This document shows positions 1 through 6,538 of a stretch of 8,544 nt of DNA, in pieces. The position numbers and the translations under genes are program-made. The first letter of the stretch is position 1; every line of letters starts with the position of its first letter. The notes under the pieces were generated by a model. That model searched no databases, had not been told where the DNA came from, and saw nothing but the letters and a program-made list of their open reading frames with translations. The DNA lies in the NCBI GenBank assembly GCA_964445375.1, contig CAYUKO010000153.1, forward strand, positions 1 through 8,544, in the 5' to 3' direction. The DNA comes from COE1 sp964445375 (GTDB lineage Bacteria; Bacillota; Clostridia; Lachnospirales; Lachnospiraceae).

Positions 1-61
1 CTAATATATATTTGATAAATCTGATAACAATTCCATAGAACACATTAATTTAATAACGCAA

Positions 62-103
62 AAGGAACTTCATATAGAGTTCTTCCTCTACACAAAGTTC
101 CTT
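62..103 (-). terminator. Probable intrinsic terminator after cstA
   Basis: A two-tier hairpin lies about 45 bases past the cstA stop codon. The outer stem is a perfect 9-bp pairing of AAGGAACTT (62-70) with AAGTTCCTT (95-103). Inside it, TAGAG (75-79) pairs with CTCTA (86-90) around a 6-base loop. On the minus strand the stem is followed by only a short T-run (TTTTGCG), so termination may be incomplete. Apart from this hairpin, bases 1-146 hold nothing I can support as a gene. Confidence 0.6.
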
Positions 104-146
104 CTATTCATCTCATTGCAATAAGTATATTACATACTTTCTACGA

Positions 147-1862
147 TTATGCGTTCTTCTTGTTCTTGCCAAATAAAGTCTGGACACCTTCAATAACTAA
201 GACAATTGAAAGAACGATCAAAAGTATTGCTAAGATTGTCTGAGCATATGGCCCCCAATCTGCAGATCCTGCCATAATAATTCCTATCTGGTTCTTTACA
301 GTTAATGCTAAGGAACAGATTGTTACAACCATCATGAATGCCATTGGTAATAAGAACATCTTGTTGTTCTTTCCAACGTTACCAAGCCATGTAGCAACAG
401 CAAGTAATCCAAGACCTGCTAATAACTGGTTTGCAGCTCCGAATAAGCCCCAAATCTTAGCATATCCTGTCATACCAAGTGCAATACCAAGAACTACAGT
501 AATCAATGTTGAAACATAAGGATTTACTAAAACCTTCTTCCAGCCTTCCTTAACATCAGCTACCGTCTGCCCTGGCTCAAGCCAGAATTCCTGGAACATG
601 AAACGTCCTAAACGTGTTGCTGTATCAAGTGATGTTAAACAGAATGCAGAATATGTAAGAACAAGTAATGTATAAAGAATGTTCTCAAGTCCTGCTAATC
701 CTGGGATTGCTGCAACCATTCCTGCGATACCACCTGCAAAGATATCAGTTGCGCCATTTGTGTGACCTGTCTGTCTTGCATAAGCAATTGCACAAATAGT
801 AAGAATTGCAAGTACACACTCTAATAACATACCGCCGTATGCGATTGGCTTTGCATCTGTTTCCTTATCAAGCTGCTTAGATGTTGTACCAGAAGAAACC
901 AATGAATGGAAACCGGAAATAGCACCACATGCAACTGTTGTAAACAGGATTGGGAACAGATACTGTACACCATTTCCATTATCTACAGCAAAACCTGTAA
1001 ATGCCGGGAAAAGCTCAGGATCGATATTTGGATGAGCGCCTACTACACCTACAACAGCAACGATTAACATTGCATAAAGTAAGAATGAACTCAAATAATC
1101 ACGTGGCTGTAATAAAATCCAAACTGGAGTTACAGATGCAACTGCAATATAGATACCTACAATAATCATCCATGCCTTTGTTGACAGATAGATTGGATGG
1201 AAATTCATACCAACTGCCATACAGATTATAATTGCGATTACACCTAAAATAGTAGAAATTCCCATAGGCGTATTACGACGATATACACAGAATCCAAATG
1301 CAATAGCAATAACAATGAATAATAAAGAAACCATTGCTACAGATGCGTTAGATACGCTTGCTGCCTTATCCAATACACCATCTACATAAGTTGCACCAAA
1401 TGTGGAAGCAACGATAGATGCAAAAGCTGCAACTACAAGAATCAATGTTAAGTATGCAAAAATGATAAATAATCTCTTTGCACGCTTACTCATATTCGCA
1501 GAAATAATTTCACCGATAGACTGTCCTTTATGACGAATAGATGCAAATAATGCACCAAAATCATGTACGCCACCGAAGAAAATACCACCTACTAAAATCC
1601 AAAGTACTACTGGAAGCCATCCAAAGATAGCAGCTCCAATTGGTCCGGTAATAGGACCTGCACCAGCAATTGATGAAAAATGATGTCCCATCAAAACTGC
1701 TGCTTTTGCCGGAACATAATCCACACCATCCTCCATAGTGTGTGCCGGTGTTTCTTCATTACCTTCACCTACGCCCCACTGTTTGCAGAGCCATCTTCCG
1801 TAGAAGATATAACCACAAAGAAGTACAGCTATACCGATAAGCAATAATACTAATGTGTTCAT
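147..1862 (-). CDS. cstA: CstA-family carbon starvation transporter
   Basis: Polytopic inner-membrane protein of the CstA family, whose characterised members import peptides or pyruvate when carbon is limiting. The 571 residues begin with a hydrophobic helix (3-20) and contain more than ten further hydrophobic segments. Typical family stretches are visible: GHHFSSIAGAGPITGP (59-74), LLQPRDYLSSF (250-260), HSLVSSGTTSKQL (319-331), SLDTATRLGR (411-420) and WGLFGAANQLLAG (471-483). It is shorter than E. coli CstA (about 700 residues), as is common for Firmicute versions. The start is supported by AAGGAG at 1872-1877, 9 bases upstream. The ATG overlaps the stop of the preceding gene by 4 bases (ATGA), so the two are probably translationally coupled. 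No small ybdD/yjiX-type gene, the usual partner in enterobacteria, follows it in this window. The substrate cannot be told from sequence. Confidence 0.95.
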   Translation of the reverse strand: MNTLVLLLIGIAVLLCGYIFYGRWLCKQWGVGEGNEETPAHTMEDGVDYVPAKAAVLMGHHFSSIAGAGPITGPIGAAIFGWLPVVLWILVGGIFFGGVHDFGALFASIRHKGQSIGEIISANMSKRAKRLFIIFAYLTLILVVAAFASIVASTFGATYVDGVLDKAASVSNASVAMVSLLFIVIAIAFGFCVYRRNTPMGISTILGVIAIIICMAVGMNFHPIYLSTKAWMIIVGIYIAVASVTPVWILLQPRDYLSSFLLYAMLIVAVVGVVGAHPNIDPELFPAFTGFAVDNGNGVQYLFPILFTTVACGAISGFHSLVSSGTTSKQLDKETDAKPIAYGGMLLECVLAILTICAIAYARQTGHTNGATDIFAGGIAGMVAAIPGLAGLENILYTLLVLTYSAFCLTSLDTATRLGRFMFQEFWLEPGQTVADVKEGWKKVLVNPYVSTLITVVLGIALGMTGYAKIWGLFGAANQLLAGLGLLAVATWLGNVGKNNKMFLLPMAFMMVVTICSLALTVKNQIGIIMAGSADWGPYAQTILAILLIVLSIVLVIEGVQTLFGKNKKNA

Positions 1863-2386
1863 AAAACCCTTCTCCTTTTCTTTTGAAATAATACATTTTT
1901 CAAAATTTTCTCAACACATTTTCCACTTCTGTTTGTACTGATTTTATTTGTTTTAACCTCAAAAACAGCAGTGTGAAAATCCATCCAGCCGTGTAGAGAA
2001 AATCGAAAACTTTTGTAAATCCGGCATTTCTTTAATGCCTTTCTCGCATCGTCATCACACGAATCGCATATAAAGATTGGTGTGATATATGTATACATAT
2101 GCCCAGAACCGATATTCGCTCTCTTCATACCATCCTCTCTGGCATAATCTCTGCATTTTTCATAAGTTTCTAAAGTAAGATGTTCCACATCATATAAATA
2201 AATGAACTCCTCAGCTTCGGAAGCCCAAAGCTGCGCCTTTCTTGATAAAACATACTTCTCCGAATGTTCAAAAAACTCACAGATAGCTGTGAGCGGCTTC
2301 TGTTCTTCCTCGAACAAAGTAATATTGAAATAAGCCCGATAACTGTCTAATAAAGTACTTATCGCTGTTTCTCTTGTATATTGCAT
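1859..2386 (-). CDS. Unrecognised 175-residue protein, coupled to cstA
   Basis: I do not recognise this family. It is predicted soluble: no signal peptide and no membrane helix. The N-terminal two-thirds look helical and acidic. The middle holds a CDSC pair (Cys107, Cys110) followed by DDD, with further cysteines at 36, 78, 121 and 157, so metal or redox chemistry is possible but unproven. The C-terminus is very basic (FQKKRRRVL), but those codons coincide with the purine-rich ribosome-binding site of cstA and may be shaped by it. It is the first gene of a two-gene operon, has its own near-consensus promoter, and overlaps the cstA start by 4 bases. That context suggests a role in regulating or assisting the transporter, which is inference only. 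Its own ribosome-binding site (AAAAGGA, 2401-2407) sits an unusually long 14 bases from the ATG. Confidence 0.8.
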   Translation of the reverse strand: MQYTRETAISTLLDSYRAYFNITLFEEEQKPLTAICEFFEHSEKYVLSRKAQLWASEAEEFIYLYDVEHLTLETYEKCRDYAREDGMKRANIGSGHMYTYITPIFICDSCDDDARKALKKCRIYKSFRFSLHGWMDFHTAVFEVKTNKISTNRSGKCVEKILKNVLFQKKRRRVL

Positions 2387-2432
2387 AAATAATAAATAGT
2401 TCCTTTTGTTTACATAATTTATTTACTCTTTT

Positions 2433-2460
2433 AGTATAGCACATCTTTATAAATTTTCAA
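2433..2460 (-). promoter_or_regulatory. Sigma-A type promoter of the 175-aa gene / cstA operon
   Basis: On the minus strand TTGAAA (2455-2460) is separated by 16 bases from TATACT (2433-2438). The -10 box is preceded by TG one base upstream (TGCTATACT), an extended -10. Transcription would start near 2426, giving a leader of about 40 bases before the ATG at 2386. It lies downstream of the rluD terminator, so the unit is independently transcribed. Confidence 0.75.
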
Positions 2461-2520
2461 TTTAAAATTAATAGAAATATTATAATTTATTGCACGAAAT
2501 AATATTCTTTAATGTTTTTT

Positions 2521-2557
2521 AACAAAACAAAAAGTGCAAACTTATGCAGTTTGCACT
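2521..2557 (-). terminator. Intrinsic terminator of the aroB-lspA-rluD operon
   Basis: AGTGCAAACT (2533-2542) and AGTTTGCACT (2548-2557) form a perfect 10-bp stem with a 5-base loop. Read on the minus strand the stem is followed by the T-rich tail TTTTTGTTTTGTT (2520-2532). It starts 24 bases past the rluD stop codon. This is a textbook factor-independent terminator. Confidence 0.9.
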
Positions 2558-2580
2558 ATATTTGTAAATAATATTTCTTA

Positions 2581-3495
2581 TTAACTTCTAAGCTTACGTA
2601 ATATATCCTCAAAATACTCAGGCAATGGTGCTTCAAACTCCATATATTCTTTTGTTGATGGATGCACAAAGCCAAGCGTCATTGCATGAAGAGTCTGTCC
2701 ATTTACTTTATAAGGTGATTTTGCACTTGAATAAACTTCATCCCCTAACAACGGATGACCAATACTAGTCATGTGTACTCTAATCTGATGTGTTCTACCT
2801 GTTTCAAGTTTACATTCGATATAAGTAAATTTATCAAACCGCTCTAATACCCGATAATGAGTAACGGCATGTTTCCCGTTTTTATGATTGATTGCCATTT
2901 TCTTTCTGTCAGTCGGATGTCTTCCAATAGGAGCATCTATGACACCTTCATCCTGAGAAACTCTTCCAAAAACAATGGCTCTATACTTACGATTAATGGA
3001 ATGTTCTTTTAACTGTGCCGCAATCTGATTATGTGCTTCATCATTTTTGCAGATAATCAAAGACCCTGTGGTATCCTTATCGATACGATGTACAATACCC
3101 GGCCGCAAAACACCATTTATCCCTGAGAGAGCATCCTTACAATGATACATAACAGCATTCACAATCGTACCCTCATAATGTCCCGGTGCAGGATGAACTA
3201 CCATATTCTTTGGTTTATTGACTATTAACACGTCTTTATCTTCATAAATAATATCAAGGGGAATATCCTGCGCAGGAATATCCGGTTCCACATTATCAGG
3301 AATGATAAAACGTACCTTATCATCTACCTTAACCTTGTAATTAGACTTCACTGGCAAATCATTGACAAAAACATTTCCATCTTTCACAATCTTCTGAATA
3401 TAAGAGCGGGATAAGGAATCCATATAATTACATATGCATTTATCAATTCTTTCGTCTTCCATTTCCGGAACGATATCAAAAATCACTTCATTCAT
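2581..3495 (-). CDS. rluD: RluD-family large-subunit pseudouridine synthase
   Basis: Cytoplasmic enzyme converting uridine to pseudouridine in RNA, by homology in 23S rRNA. From the chosen start it has 304 residues. An S4 RNA-binding domain covers about 15-65 (RIDKCICNYM, then SRSYIQKIVKDGNVFVN) and the RluA/RluD catalytic domain about 80-300. The catalytic aspartate is Asp139 in GIVHRIDKDTTG; other family motifs are VVHPAPGH (99-106) and GRTHQIRVHM (233-242) followed by GHPLLGDEVY (246-255). An upstream in-frame ATG at 3513 would add six residues but has no ribosome-binding site. The ATG at 3495 has GAGGG (3507-3511) 11 bases upstream and gives the usual N-terminal length, so it is preferred. 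It is the last gene of the aroB-lspA-rluD operon, 25 bases after lspA. The pairing with lspA is conserved across Firmicutes. The exact rRNA target is not decidable from sequence. Confidence 0.93.
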   Translation of the reverse strand: MNEVIFDIVPEMEDERIDKCICNYMDSLSRSYIQKIVKDGNVFVNDLPVKSNYKVKVDDKVRFIIPDNVEPDIPAQDIPLDIIYEDKDVLIVNKPKNMVVHPAPGHYEGTIVNAVMYHCKDALSGINGVLRPGIVHRIDKDTTGSLIICKNDEAHNQIAAQLKEHSINRKYRAIVFGRVSQDEGVIDAPIGRHPTDRKKMAINHKNGKHAVTHYRVLERFDKFTYIECKLETGRTHQIRVHMTSIGHPLLGDEVYSSAKSPYKVNGQTLHAMTLGFVHPSTKEYMEFEAPLPEYFEDILRKLRS

Positions 3496-3520
3496 ATAAC
3501 TATGCGCCCTCATACTAACA

Positions 3521-4048
3521 TTATTTTACATCACGAAACTTCTTTGTTCTTAACGTCAAAAATTCCAAATCACTTTCTTTATATACAAAAAGTAATAAGA
3601 TAACAAGATACACTGCTGCACATGTTACATAAATATCCGCAACATTAAATATCGGGAAATTAATCAGACTAAAATAAAGGAAATCTACAACATAATCGTA
3701 TCTTAATCTGTCAATCATATTTCCAATGGCTCCTGCAGCAATTAATACAAGTGCAATATGAAGTTTCGTATATTTCTTCTGATTTGGAGTTTTCCATAAA
3801 ACATATATAATTACTGCCAAAATAATGACGGCAATAAAAATAAAGAAAAATTTCTGATTTTGCAGCATTCCAAATGCAGCTCCACGGTTTTCAAGATAAT
3901 TCAATTCAAATATACCATCTATCAACTTCGCAGGCTCCTGATCTTTTAAATAAACCACCGCATAGTGTTTTGTTATCTGATCCAGAAAGATTAAAATTGC
4001 TAAAAAAACAGTATCAACAAGTAATAGAATTCCTTTTCTTTTATTCAT
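3521..4048 (-). CDS. lspA: Lipoprotein signal peptidase (signal peptidase II)
   Basis: Integral membrane aspartyl protease that removes the signal peptide from prolipoproteins after lipid is attached to the +1 cysteine. The 175 residues carry four hydrophobic segments (about 7-25, 67-85, 97-112, 140-156). All family motifs are present: DQITK (23-27), ENRGAAFGML (53-62), GNMIDRL with catalytic Asp113, DYVVDFL (118-124) and FNVAD with catalytic Asp138. An ATG two codons upstream (4054) is possible, but there the AGAGG at 4055-4059 abuts the start. For the ATG at 4048 the same site has a normal 6-base spacer, so I chose 4048. The start overlaps the end of aroB by 8 bases, so the genes are probably translationally coupled. 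Together with rluD it forms a compact operon. Confidence 0.96.
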   Translation of the reverse strand: MNKRKGILLLVDTVFLAILIFLDQITKHYAVVYLKDQEPAKLIDGIFELNYLENRGAAFGMLQNQKFFFIFIAVIILAVIIYVLWKTPNQKKYTKLHIALVLIAAGAIGNMIDRLRYDYVVDFLYFSLINFPIFNVADIYVTCAAVYLVILLLFVYKESDLEFLTLRTKKFRDVK

Positions 4049-5150
4049 GAGCATCCTCTTCGCTAAAATAAATTTCTTTAATTCCCTCTAATATTTCTTC
4101 TTTTGTAACCGTAGTATCAATCATTGCCTTTCCAACCTTCTTAAGAAGAATGAACTTAATCTGATTGCCTTCCATCTTTTTATCAGATGCGGTTAACTGT
4201 AAGATTTCCTCAGGATCAATATCATCGATAGAAATGGGAAGGTTGAACGGAACAAACATATCCCTGATTTCATAATATTCATCCATGGACAGGAGTTCTC
4301 TCTTCCATGAGATATATGCAGCTGCAACGCTTCCTAATGCAACACATTCACCATGCATAAGCTCGAAATTTTTTGCCTTTTCTATTGCATGACCAATTGT
4401 GTGACCAAAATTCAAAATTGCACGTTCGCCCTTTTCTGTTGGATCCTTTTCTACTACAAATTTTTTGAAAGTACAGCTCTTTACTACCATTTCTTCAAGA
4501 GTATCCAAATCTCTCTCGTGAATTTCATACATGTGATCAATAATCCACTCATAGAAAGCAGCATTCTTAATCAAACCGTATTTCATAACTTCAGCCATTC
4601 CAGCATAATACTGTCTGTCATCAAGAGAACGAAGCACTGCAAGATTCATATATACCAGCTTCGGCATATAAAAAGCACCAACCATGTTCTTATACTGGTC
4701 AAAGTCAACGCCTGTCTTACCTCCAACGCTGCTGTCTACCTGCGCTAAAAGCGTAGTTGGAATCTGAACAAAATCAACGCCTCTTAAATAAGTTGCAGCA
4801 GCAAAGCCGGTAATATCACCTACAACGCCTCCACCCAATGCCAGAAGCATATCTTTTCTTTCAAACTTATTCTGAATTAAAAATTCATAAATGTCCTTTA
4901 CGGTATCAAGGTTCTTACTCTTTTCTCCATCTGGGAAAGAAAATACAACAACACTCTTACACTTGTCCTTTAAAACAGCGCAGACATCATCACTATATAA
5001 TCCATTTACCTTAGAGTCCGTAATAATACAAAGCTTCTTATCTGCAATATTAAACTTTTCCAGTTCAGCCGGAAGCATTGAAAAATCATTCTCATATACA
5101 ATATCATAAATTGGTTTGTTGTTTTGATTGATTGTTAATCTCTGTGACAT
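4041..5150 (-). CDS. aroB: 3-dehydroquinate synthase
   Basis: Cytoplasmic NAD- and divalent-metal-dependent enzyme of the shikimate pathway, converting DAHP to 3-dehydroquinate. Length 369 is normal. The dinucleotide-binding region is clear: PDGEKSK (73-79), ALGGGVVGDITGF (104-116), IPTTLLAQVDSSVGGKTGV (130-148). Expected metal ligands are present: Glu187 (AGMAEVMKYG), His250 (NFGHTIGHA) and His266 (MHGECVALG). The start has a strong ribosome-binding site, GGGAGG at 5155-5160, 4 bases from the ATG. It is the first gene of the operon with lspA and rluD, after the sepF terminator. No other shikimate-pathway gene is in the window, so it is separated from most of its pathway or the rest lies elsewhere. 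Its position beside cell-envelope genes looks like chance of operon assembly rather than a functional link (inference). Confidence 0.97.
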   Translation of the reverse strand: MSQRLTINQNNKPIYDIVYENDFSMLPAELEKFNIADKKLCIITDSKVNGLYSDDVCAVLKDKCKSVVVFSFPDGEKSKNLDTVKDIYEFLIQNKFERKDMLLALGGGVVGDITGFAAATYLRGVDFVQIPTTLLAQVDSSVGGKTGVDFDQYKNMVGAFYMPKLVYMNLAVLRSLDDRQYYAGMAEVMKYGLIKNAAFYEWIIDHMYEIHERDLDTLEEMVVKSCTFKKFVVEKDPTEKGERAILNFGHTIGHAIEKAKNFELMHGECVALGSVAAAYISWKRELLSMDEYYEIRDMFVPFNLPISIDDIDPEEILQLTASDKKMEGNQIKFILLKKVGKAMIDTTVTKEEILEGIKEIYFSEEDAHE

Positions 5151-5170
5151 AGTTCCTCCCTAAATACTTT

Positions 5171-5198
5171 TATGTATTAATTTCCTATCTGAAATAAA
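5171..5198 (-). promoter_or_regulatory. Weak candidate promoter for aroB-lspA-rluD
   Basis: A promoter is expected in the 60 bases between the sepF terminator and the aroB ribosome-binding site. The best I see on the minus strand is TTTATT (5193-5198), 16 bases, TACATA (5171-5176). Both boxes are poor, and the implied leader is only about 14 bases long. Other alignments are possible, and terminator read-through could also supply transcription. Confidence 0.3.
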
Positions 5199-5206
5199 GA
5201 ATGTGC

Positions 5207-5243
5207 ACAAAAAAACTTCCTACCGTCTAAGCAGGAAGTTTTT
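5207..5243 (-). terminator. Intrinsic terminator after sepF
   Basis: AAAAACTTCCT (5211-5221) and AGGAAGTTTTT (5233-5243) form a perfect 11-bp stem with an 11-base loop. On the minus strand the run of seven Ts (5209-5215) is partly in the stem and forms the tail. It starts 3 bases past the sepF stop codon and separates the hlyD-like/yggS/sepF unit from aroB. Confidence 0.85.
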
Positions 5244-5245
5244 CC

Positions 5246-5758
5246 TTATATCGCATTGTGAGATATTGGCGGTACATTAAATGTGCCTGAAAATATTTCC
5301 TGAAAATCGCCTGATATGTCCACACTTGCCGGTGTCAGAATACATATATAATTTGAGATTTTCTGCAAATTACCATGAATTGCATAGGTAGAACCAGAAG
5401 CGAAATCAATAATTCTCTGTGCAACATCAATTTCAAGACCTTCCATATTTAACACAACTGTTCTGTTAGCCAGTAAAGTATCTGTAATTTCTTTTGCATC
5501 TTCTACACTTGTTGGCTTAATAACACATACCTGCATCCCATTACCAGTTGGACGCTTCACCTGTCGAATTGGTGTTACCTTCTGAGATGTTTTTCTTGGC
5601 TTGTCCATAACATCATCGTAATCATCTTCCTCTTCTCTATAGGAGGATTTCTTTATCTTTTCAACAGGCTCTTCATCATCATAGTAATCATCGCCATCGT
5701 ATTCGTCTTCAACATCATTTAATTTCATTACGTTTAAAAACTTATCCATAACTCCCAT
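5246..5758 (-). CDS. sepF: Cell division protein SepF
   Basis: Cytoplasmic membrane-associated divisome protein that binds FtsZ and helps tether and align Z-ring filaments. The 170 residues show the family layout: an N-terminal amphipathic membrane-targeting helix (MGVMDKFLNVMKLN, 1-14), a low-complexity acidic linker rich in Asp, Glu and Tyr (15-50), a short basic stretch (52-69), and the C-terminal SepF core (about 74-160). The core contains VCVIKPTSVEDAKEITDTL (78-96), VVLNMEGLEIDVAQRIIDF (101-119) and a strand-turn region SGSTYAIHGNLQKI (121-134). The last motif reads IHGNLQ, where Bacillus-type proteins often have a Gly-Asp-Ile version. AAAGGA lies 9 bases before the ATG. It follows yggS after 35 bases, an arrangement common in Firmicutes, and ends a transcription unit. 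Confidence 0.95.
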   Translation of the reverse strand: MGVMDKFLNVMKLNDVEDEYDGDDYYDDEEPVEKIKKSSYREEEDDYDDVMDKPRKTSQKVTPIRQVKRPTGNGMQVCVIKPTSVEDAKEITDTLLANRTVVLNMEGLEIDVAQRIIDFASGSTYAIHGNLQKISNYICILTPASVDISGDFQEIFSGTFNVPPISHNAI

Positions 5759-5793
5759 TTTTAAGTTTCCTTTCTTAATTCCCTAATTAAACA

Positions 5794-6510
5794 TTACATG
5801 GAAATGGAATAATTTCTTTCTCCAAAGATACCGGTTCCTACTCTCACCAATGTCGCTCCCTCTGATACTGCCACCGAATAATCACCTGTCATACCCATAG
5901 ATAGTACTTCCATACTTACATTATCAATGTTTTCTGCTGCAATGTCAACCGATAATTTCTTTAATTGTTGAAAATATTGCCTATTTTCCTCCTCATTCTG
6001 TGCTATAGGCGCAATTGTCATGAGTCCCTTTATGTAAACATTGGGTAATTTAGCGGCTTCGCATACTAATTGCTTCGCTTCCTCAAGTGAAGTACCAAAT
6101 TTTGTCTCTTCGTCTGCAACATTTACCTCAATCAATATATTTACCGTAACATCTTTCTTTACTGCTTCCTTGCTAATTTCTTCCGCAAGCCTGATGGAAT
6201 CAACACTATGAATCAAGTGTACTTTATCAACAATATACTTTACCTTATTTCTCTGCAAATGACCTATCATGTGCCATCTGATATCCTTTGGAAGTACTTC
6301 ATACTTATCGACAAGCTCCTGCACTTTATTCTCTCCAAAGTCTCTACATCCTGTCTCATAGGCTTCCTGAAGCATTTCTACGGGCTTTGTCTTACTGACT
6401 GCAATCAACGTAACCTCTTTGCGGTTACGTCCTGATTCTTCGCAGGCTTTGTCAATCACCTGCTCTACATATTTTATATTTTCCTTAATCATTGTCATAT
6501 CAATAACCAT
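5794..6510 (-). CDS. yggS: YggS/PLPBP-family pyridoxal phosphate homeostasis protein
   Basis: Cytoplasmic PLP-binding TIM-barrel protein without known catalytic activity; the family (YggS, YlmE, PLPBP) buffers PLP and affects amino- and keto-acid balance. From the chosen start it has 238 residues. Visible motifs are LIAVSKTKP with the PLP-binding Lys40, DFGENKVQE (57-65), WHMIGHLQRNK (79-89), IEVNVADEETKFG (127-139) and the phosphate-binding MGMTGDY (205-211) followed by GATLVRVGTGIFGERNY (218-234). Several in-frame ATGs exist. The earliest (6555) would overlap the hlyD-like gene and has no ribosome-binding site. The ATG at 6510 has GGA of GGAAAGG (6512-6518) 5 bases upstream. ATGs at 6498 or 6492 would fit the family length slightly better, but with long spacers. 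It sits between the hlyD-like gene and sepF and is probably cotranscribed with both. Confidence 0.94.
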   Translation of the reverse strand: MVIDMTMIKENIKYVEQVIDKACEESGRNRKEVTLIAVSKTKPVEMLQEAYETGCRDFGENKVQELVDKYEVLPKDIRWHMIGHLQRNKVKYIVDKVHLIHSVDSIRLAEEISKEAVKKDVTVNILIEVNVADEETKFGTSLEEAKQLVCEAAKLPNVYIKGLMTIAPIAQNEEENRQYFQQLKKLSVDIAAENIDNVSMEVLSMGMTGDYSVAVSEGATLVRVGTGIFGERNYSISM

Positions 6511-6538
6511 GCCTTTCCAAAGTTTTTCACACATCACT

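Noticed and set aside
1..45. 14-codon minus-strand reading frame ending at the window edge
   Set aside because: Very short, with no ribosome-binding site and in an AT-rich intergenic end; not distinguishable from chance.
334..519. Plus-strand ORF of 61 codons opposite cstA
   Set aside because: It lies wholly inside a well-conserved transporter gene and has no recognisable protein features; it is an antisense shadow.
2387..2580. Possible riboswitch or small RNA in the rluD / 175-aa gene gap
   Set aside because: The gap is fully explained by one terminator, one promoter and a 40-base leader; there is no room or structure for a riboswitch.
4353..4748. Plus-strand ORF of 131 codons opposite aroB
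   Set aside because: It is antisense to the conserved metal-binding core of aroB, has an implausible composition, and matches no family.
4891..5109. Plus-strand ORF of 72 codons opposite the 5' part of aroB
   Set aside because: Shadow frame of aroB with no independent support.
6208..6435. Plus-strand ORF of 75 codons opposite yggS
   Set aside because: Antisense to conserved PLP-binding motifs; no support as a gene.
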